A stretch of 34,068 nt of DNA from CAYQPF01 sp964419225 (GTDB lineage: Bacteria > Cloacimonadota > Cloacimonadia > Cloacimonadales > CAYQPF01). Position 1 is the stretch's first letter. Each line of letters starts with the position of its first letter. The stretch lies in the NCBI GenBank assembly GCA_964419225.1, contig CAYQPF010000040.1:1-34068 (forward strand). The letters run 5' to 3'. The notes under the pieces are model-generated. The model was given only the letters and a program-made list of their open reading frames with translations. It made no database searches and was not told the origin of the DNA. The position numbers and the translations under genes were made by a program. Shown piece after piece: positions 6,702 to 17,200 of the stretch.

Positions 6702-8408
6702 TTACCTCTTATCTATTGAACTCCACTGCTCGCTGTAAACACATTCTTCACCTTTGAAGACAACTATAAATTTTAGAAGATTAGGCATGTTTGCCAGCTC
6801 TTCTGCCTGTGTGTATTTAGCCAATTGCTTTTCGGCTTCCGTGATTTTACCTTTAAGCAGTTCATCAGTGAAGCCTTCTTTCTTGCAGTATTTAAGTTCA
6901 ATTATGGCATAATATGAAGGCTTAACCACATCATTAGGTAACAAAGCTATATCTATGTATCCGCCTTCTACTTCATATTCTGATTTAACGTAGTACATCT
7001 TACTCAGGAGACAATAGGTTAAAAAGACTAGCTTCACATACTTCTCGTCAAATTTTATGAAATCCCTCTTGGATAATTTCTTTAGCATACTTTCTGCAAT
7101 CCCGACCAGAGGCAAGATATTCCCATCCTTAGCTAATTTCATTAGGGCTATCTTTATGGCAGATACATTCAGATTGAAGTGAGAGTCTGCCTCAATCAGT
7201 TCATTGAAAAAACTAAAATAAAGCTCTTTTATCACATAGTTAGGAATATTCATTTCCAGTAAACCCAAACTCGAATCAGTAATCGTCAACAACCCCATGT
7301 AAAAGAAAACAGACATTAAATCATCTGTAGTGAACCTCTGTCCTAAGTCAAATTTCTGGGTCAGAGACACGTATGTGGTATTTCCCTCCAGAATGTTTTG
7401 GATAATCATTAAATTTTCTTCCGGATTCCCCAAATGGATGTATTGTTTTATTTTATAATAACTGGTGGCAATATTCGTATCAATCAGCTCATCTGGAGGA
7501 TTACCTGTTGTCAGGAAATCTTTCAAATAATATAAGACCATATCACTATTATAAACTCTTTCTTTAGCATCTTCAGCAAACAAATAGCCATTATAGTTCT
7601 TTTTCATAATTGGTAAGGTCTGTTCAATGGAGGTATTCTCAATCTCCCAGGACTTAAAGATAGTAATAATTTCCTCTTCGGTAAAGCCCAACATTTCATT
7701 TAATTTCGCATTGGTAGTTAAATCTGAACCCATGTTAAAACCTGAAGTCAGACTATCCAGAGTAAAAGGGCTAACTCCCGTTATAAAAATCCGATCAACG
7801 ATTGTCTTAGTTCCGATTTTTAATACTTCAAAGAATTTACGAAAAAAACCGCTTTTAGAAACAATCTCTTCAAAAAGTTCTTTTTTATAGCCTAATAACT
7901 CACTGGTGAAATGATCGTATTCATCTATCAGGACATATAATTTTGCATCAAGAGATGTATTTAACTCTTTCAGAAAGTTATTGAATAAGGAAGCTGCAGG
8001 CAGATCCGGATTCAGCTCAATCTGCAGTTCATTTCTTTTGATAAACTCTTTCAGACTGCTATAAATACTCTTATCAAAAGCAAGTTCAACTTCAGATTCA
8101 TTTTTGGTTGATATCCCGCTGAAATCTAAGGATAATATATAATAATTACTTTTCAAAGGTGTCGGATGGTGACCAATATACAAATCCTTAAAGAGCTTAT
8201 CAAACAACTCAGCTTTACTTCTGTCGTAGTAATACTCCAGAACAGATACAAAAAGGGATTTACCAAATCGGCGTGGTCTGAGGAAAAAAAGATACTTCTC
8301 ATGATAGTTCTCTAATGTCTCGATAAACATAGTTTTATCTACAAAGTAATAGTTCTGTAAGATTAAATCACAGAAATTACTAATTCCATAAGGTATCTTC
8401 TTCTTCAT
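6702..8408 (-). CDS. AAA-ATPase-like / PD-(D/E)XK nuclease-fold protein (DUF1703 type)
   Basis: This 568-residue protein is of the family whose N-terminus reads PYGISNFCDLILQNYYFVDKT and which is usually present in many genomic copies in Bacteroidetes-like and Cloacimonadota-like genomes. The AAA-ATPase-like domain has a P-loop variant RPRRFGKSLF (44-53) and a Walker B-like VLIDEYDHF (159-167). The C-terminal PDDEXK_9 region has GGYIDIAL with D486, then AIIELKY with E504 and K506, so the nuclease-fold signature (D...ExK) is intact. The biochemical role is not established for the family. The start is supported by GAGGTGG upstream. It lies 24 bp upstream of the topA stop-side neighbour but has no functional link to it, and it may be a mobile or defence-type passenger. 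Confidence 0.85.
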   Translation of the reverse strand: MKKKIPYGISNFCDLILQNYYFVDKTMFIETLENYHEKYLFFLRPRRFGKSLFVSVLEYYYDRSKAELFDKLFKDLYIGHHPTPLKSNYYILSLDFSGISTKNESEVELAFDKSIYSSLKEFIKRNELQIELNPDLPAASLFNNFLKELNTSLDAKLYVLIDEYDHFTSELLGYKKELFEEIVSKSGFFRKFFEVLKIGTKTIVDRIFITGVSPFTLDSLTSGFNMGSDLTTNAKLNEMLGFTEEEIITIFKSWEIENTSIEQTLPIMKKNYNGYLFAEDAKERVYNSDMVLYYLKDFLTTGNPPDELIDTNIATSYYKIKQYIHLGNPEENLMIIQNILEGNTTYVSLTQKFDLGQRFTTDDLMSVFFYMGLLTITDSSLGLLEMNIPNYVIKELYFSFFNELIEADSHFNLNVSAIKIALMKLAKDGNILPLVGIAESMLKKLSKRDFIKFDEKYVKLVFLTYCLLSKMYYVKSEYEVEGGYIDIALLPNDVVKPSYYAIIELKYCKKEGFTDELLKGKITEAEKQLAKYTQAEELANMPNLLKFIVVFKGEECVYSEQWSSIDKR

Positions 8409-8432
8409 TGGCCACCTCGTTCCGGGGGTTTT

Positions 8433-10628
8433 TTATTCCTCCGTAGAAAACTCCTGATTACATGCATAACATTTGTGTGTAACCTCAGATTTTTTCTTCA
8501 ACTCTTCTACTATAGTTGCCTTACAATTGGGGCAGACTACTTCAACCGGTTTACCATTGGAAATAAACTTACATTCCGGGTAGTTCGTACAGGCATGGAA
8601 TGAACCTTTGACAGATTTCTTCTTCACTATATCACCCGTCTTACAGGAGGGACACTTCAAAAGAGGATCCTTCTTTATATATTTACACTTAGGATAATTA
8701 GAACAAGCTGTGAACTCGCCAAAACGGCCTTTTCTCAGAACAAGGGGATTACCGCATTCCGGGCATTTCTCATCTGTAAACACAGGCTCATTATTGACGA
8801 TGGTAATTTCTCCGTTTTTCCGGACAAAATTCTTGATATTCTTGCATTTGGGGAAACCTGAACAGGCTAAGAATTCGCCCTTCTTGCCAAATTTAATCAC
8901 CATTTTACTGTTGCATTTTTCGCAGACAAACTCAGTTTCCTGAACTAATTCCTGCTTACTGGCTTTGATATCAACCTTTCCCAGTAAGTCCTTGATTACG
9001 TCATAATATTTTTGCAGTAATTCCTTCCAGTTGAATTTGCCATACTCGATCTGATCCAATTCATCTTCCATCTCTGCAGTAAATTTCACATTAAACAATG
9101 CATCGAATTGTTTGACCAGAAAGTCACAAACCTTAAAGCCTAAATCGGTCGGCAAAAATTTCTTTTCTTCAATTTTCACATATTCTCTTTCCAAAATAGT
9201 CGAAGTGATAGATGCATAGGTAGAAGGTCTGCCTATTCCCAAAGATTCCAGTTCTTTGACCAGACTCGCTTCTGAGAATCTTGCCGGTGGTTTGGTGAAA
9301 TGTTGTTTTCCTTCAATTTTGAGGGTATTTAATAGATCTTCAACAGCATAATCTTTATCAATAATCTCACCTAGTGAAATACTGGAATAGCCGTAGCAAA
9401 CTGAAAATCCCTTATCAATAATTGTACTTCCGGAGGTCTTAAAGATCGCATCACCTTTTTGGATTTCGAGGCTGACGGTATTAAGGCGGACCGGCTTCAT
9501 TTGGGTGGCAATAAAACGCTGCCAGATCAGGGTATATAATTTCAATTGGTCAGGATTAAGCTTGGAAGCCAGATTTTCCGGAGTATTGAAAGAATCTGTG
9601 GGTCTGATGGCTTCATGAGCATCCTGTGCCTTATTCTTGTTCTGATATTCACGGACATAAGTACTCAACTGATTCGCGCCATACCTGTCTTTGATCAAAG
9701 CACGGCAGGAATCATTTGCTTCAGTTGAAATACGAATCGAATCTGTTCTCATGTAAGAAATGTAACCTGCTTCATAAAGATCCTGAGCAACTTTCATGGT
9801 TTTCTTACCGGAGAAATTAATGATTTTATTTCCATCCTGCTGTAAGGTAGAAGTGATGTATGGAGGATATGGTTCAATCTTTCTTTCAGATTTGGTCAGC
9901 TCTTTGATCACAGCCTGAGCTGCTAGCATCTTTTCCAGGATCTCATCTGTTTCCTGTTTATTCTTCAAATCAGCTTTAGCATTCAGCCACTTTTGTAAAG
10001 TAGCTTTAAAAGAAGGAAGGACTTCTTTATTGAATTCTCCTTCTATAGACCAGTATTCTTCCGGAATAAAGCTGAGGATTTCTCTTTCTCTTTCGCAAAT
10101 GAGTCTCAAGGCAACAGATTGTACTCTTCCGGCACTCAAACCGGTAGAGATAATCTTCCATAAAAGAGGACTGATCTTGTATCCGACAATACGGTCTAAG
10201 ATTCTTCTGGCTTGCTGGGCATCAACCTTATTATCATCAATACTTCCTGGAGTAGTAATAGCTTCCTGAATAGCCTTGGATGTAATTTCATTGAAGATGA
10301 TCCGGTAAACAGGTTTATCTTTTAATTCTTTCTTCAATACTTCCTTCAGATGCCAGGAAATAGCTTCTCCTTCGCGGTCATGGTCGGAAGCAAGATAAAT
10401 AGTTTCAGCAGCCTGTGCTAATTCTTTTAATTCTTTGATTATTTTCAGTTTTTTAGTATCGGTTACGTATTTTGGTTTAAATCCGTTATCGACATCCACA
10501 CCAATTTCTTTGGAAGGGAGGTCTCTGACATGTCCCATTGAAGCTTTTATGGTATATTCTTTACCTAAAAATTTACTGATTGTTTTAGCCTTTGTTGGAG
10601 ATTCTACAATAATAAGAGTCTTTGACAT
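8433..10628 (-). CDS. topA: DNA topoisomerase I (type IA)
   Basis: This 731-residue enzyme relaxes negative supercoils by single-strand passage. The TOPRIM domain has E9 (IVESPTKAKTI) and the DxDRE metal motif D82/D84/E86 (SDHDREGEAISWHL). The catalytic tyrosine is Y292 in GYISYMRTDS. Four Cys4 zinc ribbons make up the C-terminus: CEKC...C...C, CPEC...C...C, CPSC...C...C and CPNC...CYAC. The start ATG at 10628 is preceded by AGAGGAAAATTAATT and lies 2 bp after the secA stop. A longer frame from 10670 would run into secA and disturb the conserved N-terminus (MSKTLIIVES). Close spacing indicates a secA-topA operon. Confidence 0.97.
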   Translation of the reverse strand: MSKTLIIVESPTKAKTISKFLGKEYTIKASMGHVRDLPSKEIGVDVDNGFKPKYVTDTKKLKIIKELKELAQAAETIYLASDHDREGEAISWHLKEVLKKELKDKPVYRIIFNEITSKAIQEAITTPGSIDDNKVDAQQARRILDRIVGYKISPLLWKIISTGLSAGRVQSVALRLICEREREILSFIPEEYWSIEGEFNKEVLPSFKATLQKWLNAKADLKNKQETDEILEKMLAAQAVIKELTKSERKIEPYPPYITSTLQQDGNKIINFSGKKTMKVAQDLYEAGYISYMRTDSIRISTEANDSCRALIKDRYGANQLSTYVREYQNKNKAQDAHEAIRPTDSFNTPENLASKLNPDQLKLYTLIWQRFIATQMKPVRLNTVSLEIQKGDAIFKTSGSTIIDKGFSVCYGYSSISLGEIIDKDYAVEDLLNTLKIEGKQHFTKPPARFSEASLVKELESLGIGRPSTYASITSTILEREYVKIEEKKFLPTDLGFKVCDFLVKQFDALFNVKFTAEMEDELDQIEYGKFNWKELLQKYYDVIKDLLGKVDIKASKQELVQETEFVCEKCNSKMVIKFGKKGEFLACSGFPKCKNIKNFVRKNGEITIVNNEPVFTDEKCPECGNPLVLRKGRFGEFTACSNYPKCKYIKKDPLLKCPSCKTGDIVKKKSVKGSFHACTNYPECKFISNGKPVEVVCPNCKATIVEELKKKSEVTHKCYACNQEFSTEE

Positions 10629-10630
10629 AA

Positions 10631-13600
10631 TTAATTTTCCTCTAATCCGCTTTCTATTTTTCCACAGCATTTTTTAAACTTTTTGCCACTACCGCAGGGA
10701 CACGGATCATTTTGCCCGACTTTCAATCCGACAACCCGTTGCTGGATCCGGGGTTTGTGTTGTTCCTCAGATTGGTCTTGCTGAGGTTGTGCCGGATGCT
10801 TGAAAGCAGAAGTTTCTGCATGATTCAATTGCACATGTTTCAATTTTTCGTTTCTCAGCATCATTTCATACTCTTCTCTGGTATATATATAAGTTGTGAA
10901 CACTTTTTTCGTCACATTCTCATGAATTTGAGAGATAAGTGTTTCAAAAAGAACATAACTTTCTTTCTTGTATTCTATCAGGGGATCTTTATTTCCATAT
11001 GCTTTCAAGCCTATACCATCTTTTAAAAGATCCATTTCATGCAAATGATCCTGCCATTCATCATCAACAACTTCCAGTAAGCTTCTTCTTTCTATTTCTC
11101 TCAATCTGTCTATCGAGAGTTCTTTTTCTCTGGCTTCATAACAGTTAAGAACATATTCTTCCAGATTGGCTATCAAGATATCACGATCCATTCTTTCAGT
11201 GATAAAGTCATCTAATGTCATGTTAATCAAATTCAGATTGTGTCTGAACCAATAAAGAATTTTACCGACAGGCCAATCTTCAGAATACTTAATATCACCT
11301 ATGTTATTATCTACAACCAAAGTGATGGTGTTTCTGATCATATCTTCTATTTCAAATTTCAGATCCAATCCTTTAAGCACATTTCTCCGATAAGTATAGA
11401 TAACTTCTCTTTGCTGATTCATTACTTCATCATATTTGATCAATTGCTTACGAATCTCAAAGTTATGGCCTTCAACTCTCTTCTGGGCTGTTTCCACTGC
11501 TTTGGTCATCCACGGATGTGTAATAGCTTCACCTTCTTTCAAACCAAATTTCATCATCATGGGAGCTATTTTGTCTGACCCGAATAACCGCATCAGATCA
11601 TCTTCCAGAGATAAGAAGAATCTGGAAGTACCGGGATCGCCCTGACGGCCCGCACGACCACGCAACTGCCTGTCTATACGACGGCTCTCATGCCTTTCTG
11701 TTCCTATTACATGCAGACCATCCAACGGGAGTCCGTAAGGATGTTCTTCTGTGATTTTCTTACTTAAATTCAAATAGTTCTTGATATCCTGAGTTACGAC
11801 GCTTTCACCCAATTTAATGTCTGTACCACGACCCGCCATATTCGTAGCAATGGTCACAGCACCGGGATATCCTGCACTTGCAATGATCTCTGCTTCTTTT
11901 TGATGGTATTTGGCATTCAACACATTGTGGGGGATGTTCTTTCTTCTTAATAAACGGCTGAGTATTTCTGAGACATCCACACTGACAGTACCGACTAAGA
12001 CCGGTTTCTTTTGTTTGTACCAGTACTCGATCTCATTTATGATAGCATTGTATTTTTCATTTTTAGTTAAATAGATCACATCGTCATGATCAATTCTGGA
12101 AACATTTACATTTGTAGGAATAGATTTGACGGGTAATTTATATATTTCGAGAAATTCCCCTTCTTCCGTTACCGCAGTACCAGTCATACCGGCAATCTTA
12201 TGATACATTCTGAAATAGTTTTGCAGAGTAATGGTAGCCAAGGTCTGAGTAGCACCTTCGATAGTAACCCCTTCTTTTGCTTCCAAAGCCTGATGTAAAC
12301 CATCACTGTATCTTCTGCCAGGCTGAAGACGGCCGGTAAACTCATCTACAATTATTACTTTATTGTCTATTACTACATAATCTACTTCTTTCTCAAAAAG
12401 AGCATAACTTTTTAATAACTGACTGATATCGTGCAGCTTCTCATTTTTATCCAGGAATATAGAAGTTATCGCTTCTTTCTTGGCAAATTTCTCTTCATCT
12501 GTCAGAGTTTCATCATCCTCCACCTCTTTATGCAGATCATCCAACTGATCCAGAATAAAAAGATCCTTATAGTTTCTTGATAATTCTTCACGACCTTTTT
12601 CACATAATTCTGCCGAATGATGATGCTCATCGATCACATAAAACAATTCATTGTCCAACTCGTGCATTTTCTTGTCTCTGAGGTAAAATCCTTCCATATC
12701 ACTGACAAGTTTTTTCAGATCGCTTTCTTTCATCATCTTTTGAAAAGCTTTATTTCTGGGAGCTGCTCTTCTGATTAAGAGTAAAGTCTTCCCTAACTCA
12801 TTGGAATCAGCATTATCCTGATTGATCATTACTCTCGCTTCTGAAAGAAGCCTGTTCACGAGGAGACTTTGCATAGAATTGAGTTTTACTATCTGAGGTT
12901 TCAACTCATTGTAGAAATTCTTGCTTTCCGCTACAGGACCGCTGATGATCAAAGGGGTTCTCGCTTCATCCACCAACACACTGTCCACCTCATCTATGAT
13001 TGCATAATGCAGATCTCTTTGCACTAATTGAGAAGCACTGACTGCCATATTGTCACGCAGATAATCAAAACCAAACTCATTATTTGTACCGTAGGTGATA
13101 TCCTGACTGTATTGCTGTTGTCTTTGGCCAAAATCCATATCGGAGATTATGCAACCCATGGTAATATTATGGAATTTAAAAATGGGACTCATCCATTCCG
13201 AGTCTCTCTGGGCAAGATAATCATTAACGGTGATCAGGTGTACGCCTTTTCCTACAAGTGAATTGAGGAAAAGAGGCAGAGTTGCCACCAGAGTTTTACC
13301 TTCACCTGTCGCCATTTCTGCAATATTGCCTTCATGCAGAGCTATACCGCCGATCAATTGAACATCAAAGGGTATCATATTCCATTCAACAATGTTACCG
13401 CGAACATCGTATTTATGACCAATCAGTCGCCTGCAAGTATCTTTAACGATAGCATAAACTTCCGGCAGTTTCTCGTCGAGAATCTGTTGTGTTTTCTTTT
13501 TGAGCATTTGCTTTGCATCATCGATCTGATTACCAATACTATCTTTCTCCTTTTCACTATGTTCACTATGAAAAGTGGCGGTTAAATCGGTAATCTCCTG

Positions 13601-13786
13601 ATAATAAGGCTGCAGGTAATCTCTGATCTCCTGTCGAATTTCATTCACTCTGTTCTGAATATCTTCATCACTTTTTTCTAAAAGACTTTTACAGATTTCG
13701 TTTATTTCATCAACAATGGGCTGAACTTTGTTTAGCTCTTTTTGTTCCCTGTTACCCATAAAGAATTTCAATATTTTTTCTAACAT
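10631..13786 (-). CDS. secA: Preprotein translocase ATPase SecA
   Basis: This 1051-residue motor drives Sec-dependent export through SecYEG. Motifs are: Walker A MATGEGKT (158-165), DEVD (265-268), then IIVDEFTGRLQPGRRYSDGLHQA, AGMTGTAVTEEGEF, TNMAGRGTDIKL and GRAGRQGDPGTSRFFLS. The C-terminal zinc site DPCPCGSGKKFKKCC has C1029, C1031, C1040 and C1041. At about residues 285-440 it has a long helical insertion between DEARTPLIISGP and the region equivalent to ALFEKEVDYVV. This explains the extra length compared with about 900 residues in E. coli and is common in Bacteroidetes-group SecA. It heads a unit with topA. In this window it would serve the many signal-peptide proteins encoded to the right. 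Confidence 0.98.
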   Translation of the reverse strand: MLEKILKFFMGNREQKELNKVQPIVDEINEICKSLLEKSDEDIQNRVNEIRQEIRDYLQPYYQEITDLTATFHSEHSEKEKDSIGNQIDDAKQMLKKKTQQILDEKLPEVYAIVKDTCRRLIGHKYDVRGNIVEWNMIPFDVQLIGGIALHEGNIAEMATGEGKTLVATLPLFLNSLVGKGVHLITVNDYLAQRDSEWMSPIFKFHNITMGCIISDMDFGQRQQQYSQDITYGTNNEFGFDYLRDNMAVSASQLVQRDLHYAIIDEVDSVLVDEARTPLIISGPVAESKNFYNELKPQIVKLNSMQSLLVNRLLSEARVMINQDNADSNELGKTLLLIRRAAPRNKAFQKMMKESDLKKLVSDMEGFYLRDKKMHELDNELFYVIDEHHHSAELCEKGREELSRNYKDLFILDQLDDLHKEVEDDETLTDEEKFAKKEAITSIFLDKNEKLHDISQLLKSYALFEKEVDYVVIDNKVIIVDEFTGRLQPGRRYSDGLHQALEAKEGVTIEGATQTLATITLQNYFRMYHKIAGMTGTAVTEEGEFLEIYKLPVKSIPTNVNVSRIDHDDVIYLTKNEKYNAIINEIEYWYKQKKPVLVGTVSVDVSEILSRLLRRKNIPHNVLNAKYHQKEAEIIASAGYPGAVTIATNMAGRGTDIKLGESVVTQDIKNYLNLSKKITEEHPYGLPLDGLHVIGTERHESRRIDRQLRGRAGRQGDPGTSRFFLSLEDDLMRLFGSDKIAPMMMKFGLKEGEAITHPWMTKAVETAQKRVEGHNFEIRKQLIKYDEVMNQQREVIYTYRRNVLKGLDLKFEIEDMIRNTITLVVDNNIGDIKYSEDWPVGKILYWFRHNLNLINMTLDDFITERMDRDILIANLEEYVLNCYEAREKELSIDRLREIERRSLLEVVDDEWQDHLHEMDLLKDGIGLKAYGNKDPLIEYKKESYVLFETLISQIHENVTKKVFTTYIYTREEYEMMLRNEKLKHVQLNHAETSAFKHPAQPQQDQSEEQHKPRIQQRVVGLKVGQNDPCPCGSGKKFKKCCGKIESGLEEN

Positions 13787-13870
13787 ATCACTCTACCTAA
13801 TATAGTTTTATTTTCTTACAAATCTTGAAACTATCTTGTAATTGTCAATTTAAATCGGATTGAGCTATCT

Positions 13871-13903
13871 AAAAACGAAAAAGGACACGCAAAGCGTGTC
13901 CTT
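13871..13903 (-). terminator. Intrinsic terminator upstream of secA, facing minus
   Basis: AAGGACACGC and GCGTGTCCTT form a perfect 10-bp stem with a 3-nt loop (13881-13903). Reading minus, it is followed by TTTCGTTTTT. It ends transcription coming from the C25-like genes and insulates secA. Confidence 0.85.
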
Positions 13904-13923
13904 AATTCTTATATTTTTTCCCT

Positions 13924-13946
13924 CCCCTCTCTTCGCAAGAGAGGGG
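13924..13946. repeat. REP-like palindrome
   Basis: CCCCTCTCTT-CGC-AAGAGAGGGG, followed by a G-run and GGTGAGTTA. The same stem sequence recurs at 19860-19882 with a CCC loop and the same GGGGGTGAGTTA tail. Confidence 0.75.
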
Positions 13947-14116
13947 GTTGGGGGGTGAGTTATTTCTCTACAGCCTAACCCGGTGTATGTGCTGGTCTCT
14001 CCACTGACACCTATATCTCAACCCTATCCTAAATCCTTTCCCTTAAAAAGGGCAAGGACTTACCGTTTGAACCAGTCTCAAGACAGGTTCTGCAGAGAAA
14101 CATGTGGAACGGTTTG

Positions 14117-14126
14117 NNNNNNNNNN
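14117..14126. other. Assembly gap (10 N)
   Basis: Ten consecutive N lie inside a repeat-rich intergenic region. The true length is unknown; ten is a conventional placeholder. Confidence 0.95.
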
Positions 14127-14183
14127 CCTTGCCTCTTAATTGGGCAAGCTGCCCAATCTCCAAAAAGCCAAGTTCTCTGTGCC

Positions 14184-14208
14184 CCCTTCCCTTAATCAAA
14201 GGGAAGGG
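14184..14208. repeat. REP-like palindrome
   Basis: CCCTTCCCTT pairs with AAGGGAAGGG around a 5-nt loop and is followed by ACAGGGATGGGT. It is the same design as the element at 5252-5274. Confidence 0.65.
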
Positions 14209-14226
14209 ACAGGGATGGGTTGTCGA

Positions 14227-14261
14227 TTCCACTGCCCCCTGCCTACTGCACACTGCCCACT
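14227..14261 (-). repeat. Heptanucleotide repeat starting in the stop codon of the first C25-like gene
   Basis: On the minus strand five 7-bp units run on from the AG of the TAG stop: AGTGGGC AGTGTGC, then AGTAGGC, AGGGGGC and AGTGGAA. The 27 bp at 14229-14255 recur identically at 19980-20006. Confidence 0.75.
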
Positions 14262-17200
14262 ATTTCAGCAACAGTGCTTTTCTTATAAATCTCTGGTTCT
14301 CTGCTTCCATCTTAATGAAGTAGATACCTGAGCCGGCAGGTTTGTTTTTATCTGTCTTACCGTTCCATACTACAGTGTTTCTGCCCATATTCTGTTGCCC
14401 GTTAACCAAGGCTTTAACCAACTGTCCTTTAACATTATAGACATTGATTTTTACTTTTTGGGATTTTGACAAAGAATAAGAGATCGTTGTAGTTGGATTG
14501 AAAGGATTGGGATAATTCGGATTAAGTCTAGTAACATATCCGTTTACGGCCGGGTTATTATTTCCAAGACTATCTGCCAAATTGATGATCAGGATATTAG
14601 AGATAAGGCTCTCACCTGTGGAATACTTAGCTGTTACATAATAATGATATTTACTTCCCATTTGAAGCTCATCAATATAGGTTGTACTACTGGTAGTGTC
14701 TTTGAGAACATAAATAGAGGCATCTTTTTGCTTATAGATCTTGAAACATTCGAAATCAGGTCTGTTAGCATAATCCCAGGCGATTGTATAATTTTCATTA
14801 TTATGAGAAGCTATTCTCAGATTTTCCACTGGAATTAAATATTGTAAATTTGCATTCTGATTATCTAAAACCTGTCCGCTTGTTACAACAACATTAGCCA
14901 CACTAAACAGCTCATAGCCAGCCATTTTAATTGTCATTGCGGGATAAGTACCTGCAGGAACATACATTTCATAGTAGCCATTTGTATCTGCTAAAGCTGA
15001 ATAATTACCTAAAGTGATCAAAGCATTATGGAGATCCTGTACATTGTTACTGGTTGTAATGGTTCCGCTAATTTTGGCTGTATTAGCGATTTCAGCGTTG
15101 ATGGTCACATCATCGATATACCATGTGCTGCCTCCGGAAAATCCTGCATAGTACCAGCAAAGTTGATAATTAAACTGATTCACATCATTAAGAGATACAT
15201 ACTGAAGCATGGGACCGCTTGTACCTCCGGCAGGTGCAGACCAGATTGTTGTCCAGGGTGATGTATTGGATCTGTAAGCTACACCGATAGTACCGGTTGA
15301 TCCACCACCTGGTATATACTTCTCTTTGAAGCCCAGGACGGCATTTGTAGCACCGCTGAGATTAAAAGGTTTAGAAACAAGACGTGTCGTACCATCAAAG
15401 GAAGGTTGACCGCTAAATTTTACCTCAGGATACATCCCGCCGGCATTACTGGTTTGTGAGGATGTCCAGTTTGCAACATTATTATCAATTGTCCATTGCA
15501 TAGGAAGGAAAGTATTAAACGGCTCATTAAGAATGTCTGTTTGTACACCAATTCCGATGTTAACACTGGTATCAAGATCAAAGGCATTATTAGAAAAGCC
15601 CATAACATTGATCAAGACAGTCTGATTAGGTTGAGCGTTACCTGATACATGGGCAGAATATGCTTTTTGTACTGTTGTAAAGGCCGGTATGGTTCCAAAA
15701 TACTTATTGTTCTCATTAAGAACAAGTAAATCACCTGCTATTGTTAATTGAATTCTCAGATTCTCGATTGGCATATTTGTAGGATTCAGGATATTTACTA
15801 CTAATTGAATATCTTCATTGGGATCTGGCATACCATTTCCATTACCCTGAATATCGTTGATCATCACACTTCCCAGCATATAGGTAGGTTTTCTGCTGTT
15901 TACAGAGAATCTTCTCTCCCAGGTATTGTCACCATTAGTTACAGTCAAAACAAAAGGAATTGTATGATTATCGGGACAATTCGGTGCAACCTGGAATGTA
16001 TAATAATCAATATTTGTACCGGAATATCCGCTGATGATAGTATTATACTCAGATGTGGAATTGAGGATAGTGATGTTGGGATCAGTAGTTGAAAGCACTG
16101 CAACAGTGCTGTCGGCATCCTGCTGGCCAATATTCGTAAGGGAAATACCTAAATCAACAGTTTCTCCGGATTCGATTACATGATTACCATTTGCATCGAA
16201 GATATTAGGATTAGCTGAAAGGATCAAATAAGGTAATTCATGATTGATCGGAGTACCTGAAAAGAGAATAGCACTGCCGTTTGTTAAAGTTTTGGCAGTT
16301 ACAGGATAGACATTATTGTAAGAATATTGAATACCCCTTGTACCTGTGTGATCCAAAATACCAATAGTAGAATAACTGTGATGAGTGGTTGAACCATCAC
16401 TATTTGTATCAACATTATTGAAGGTCTGGTACTGGATTTTAATAATTCCGTCATCTGTAGAAGTCGGGAAGTAGGTTTGGTCATAAAGTATGATCTGGAA
16501 AGTCTCTATATATGATGGATTACAATTATTCTTCATATTATTCCATTGAATCACATAGTAATGTTCATCCTGGTTAAAATAAGTATAAACTCCCGATTCT
16601 GTACCTGAGGCATATAGATCATCCCAGAAAGCTGCGATGAAAGGATGAGGACAACCTGATCCAGGTATTGTGCCATTACGGAAATCGTAATTGTCCATAT
16701 GGCCTAATCCCAGCCAGCCATTCGAGCAAACACTGATATTATTATATTCCAAGCCATAGAATTTGAAGTTGAAAGGTAAAGTTACATCCACAATATCATC
16801 AGTATTATCGGAGTGATCGTTTAACGGTAATAATGTCCCGCCTAAACTAACTACATTAATCCAGTCATATTCAGGATGGTCAAGATAAGTAGAATCGCCG
16901 TCATCATAGCATAAATATCCGTATGCATCAGGTCCTGTAGGATTAAATACTGCAGTAGGTCCGCCAACCATTCCAATCATCACACCGAAATTCTCTACTT
17001 CACTATAACCTTCGTTATTATAAAGAGTAACTTCAAAAGGAATGGTCATACCAGGAATTGTCTGTCCTAGGGCTGTGACAATAAAGTGCTCTGTAGAAGA
17101 TACTTGTGCTCCGACATTAAGTGTACCAAAATAGGCAACTGAATCCTGAATATCAACCAAGGTTGACTGAGATCTGAGGATTGCATAAACATTGGTAATA

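Larger units (their letters stand above)
13787..14259. other. Gene-free repeat-rich space with assembly gap
   Basis: No credible gene is present. It contains an intrinsic terminator (13871-13903), REP-like palindromes (13924-13946 and 14184-14208), a weak CCCTTAAAAAGGGCAAGG hairpin (about 14040-14056), a short heptad run (about 13991-14011), a run of ten N (14117-14126) and the heptad repeat that begins in the stop codon of the upstream protein gene. Confidence 0.6.

Noticed and set aside
13820..13848. TTGACA on the minus strand as the secA promoter -35
   Set aside because: No acceptable -10 hexamer lies at 16-18 bp spacing.
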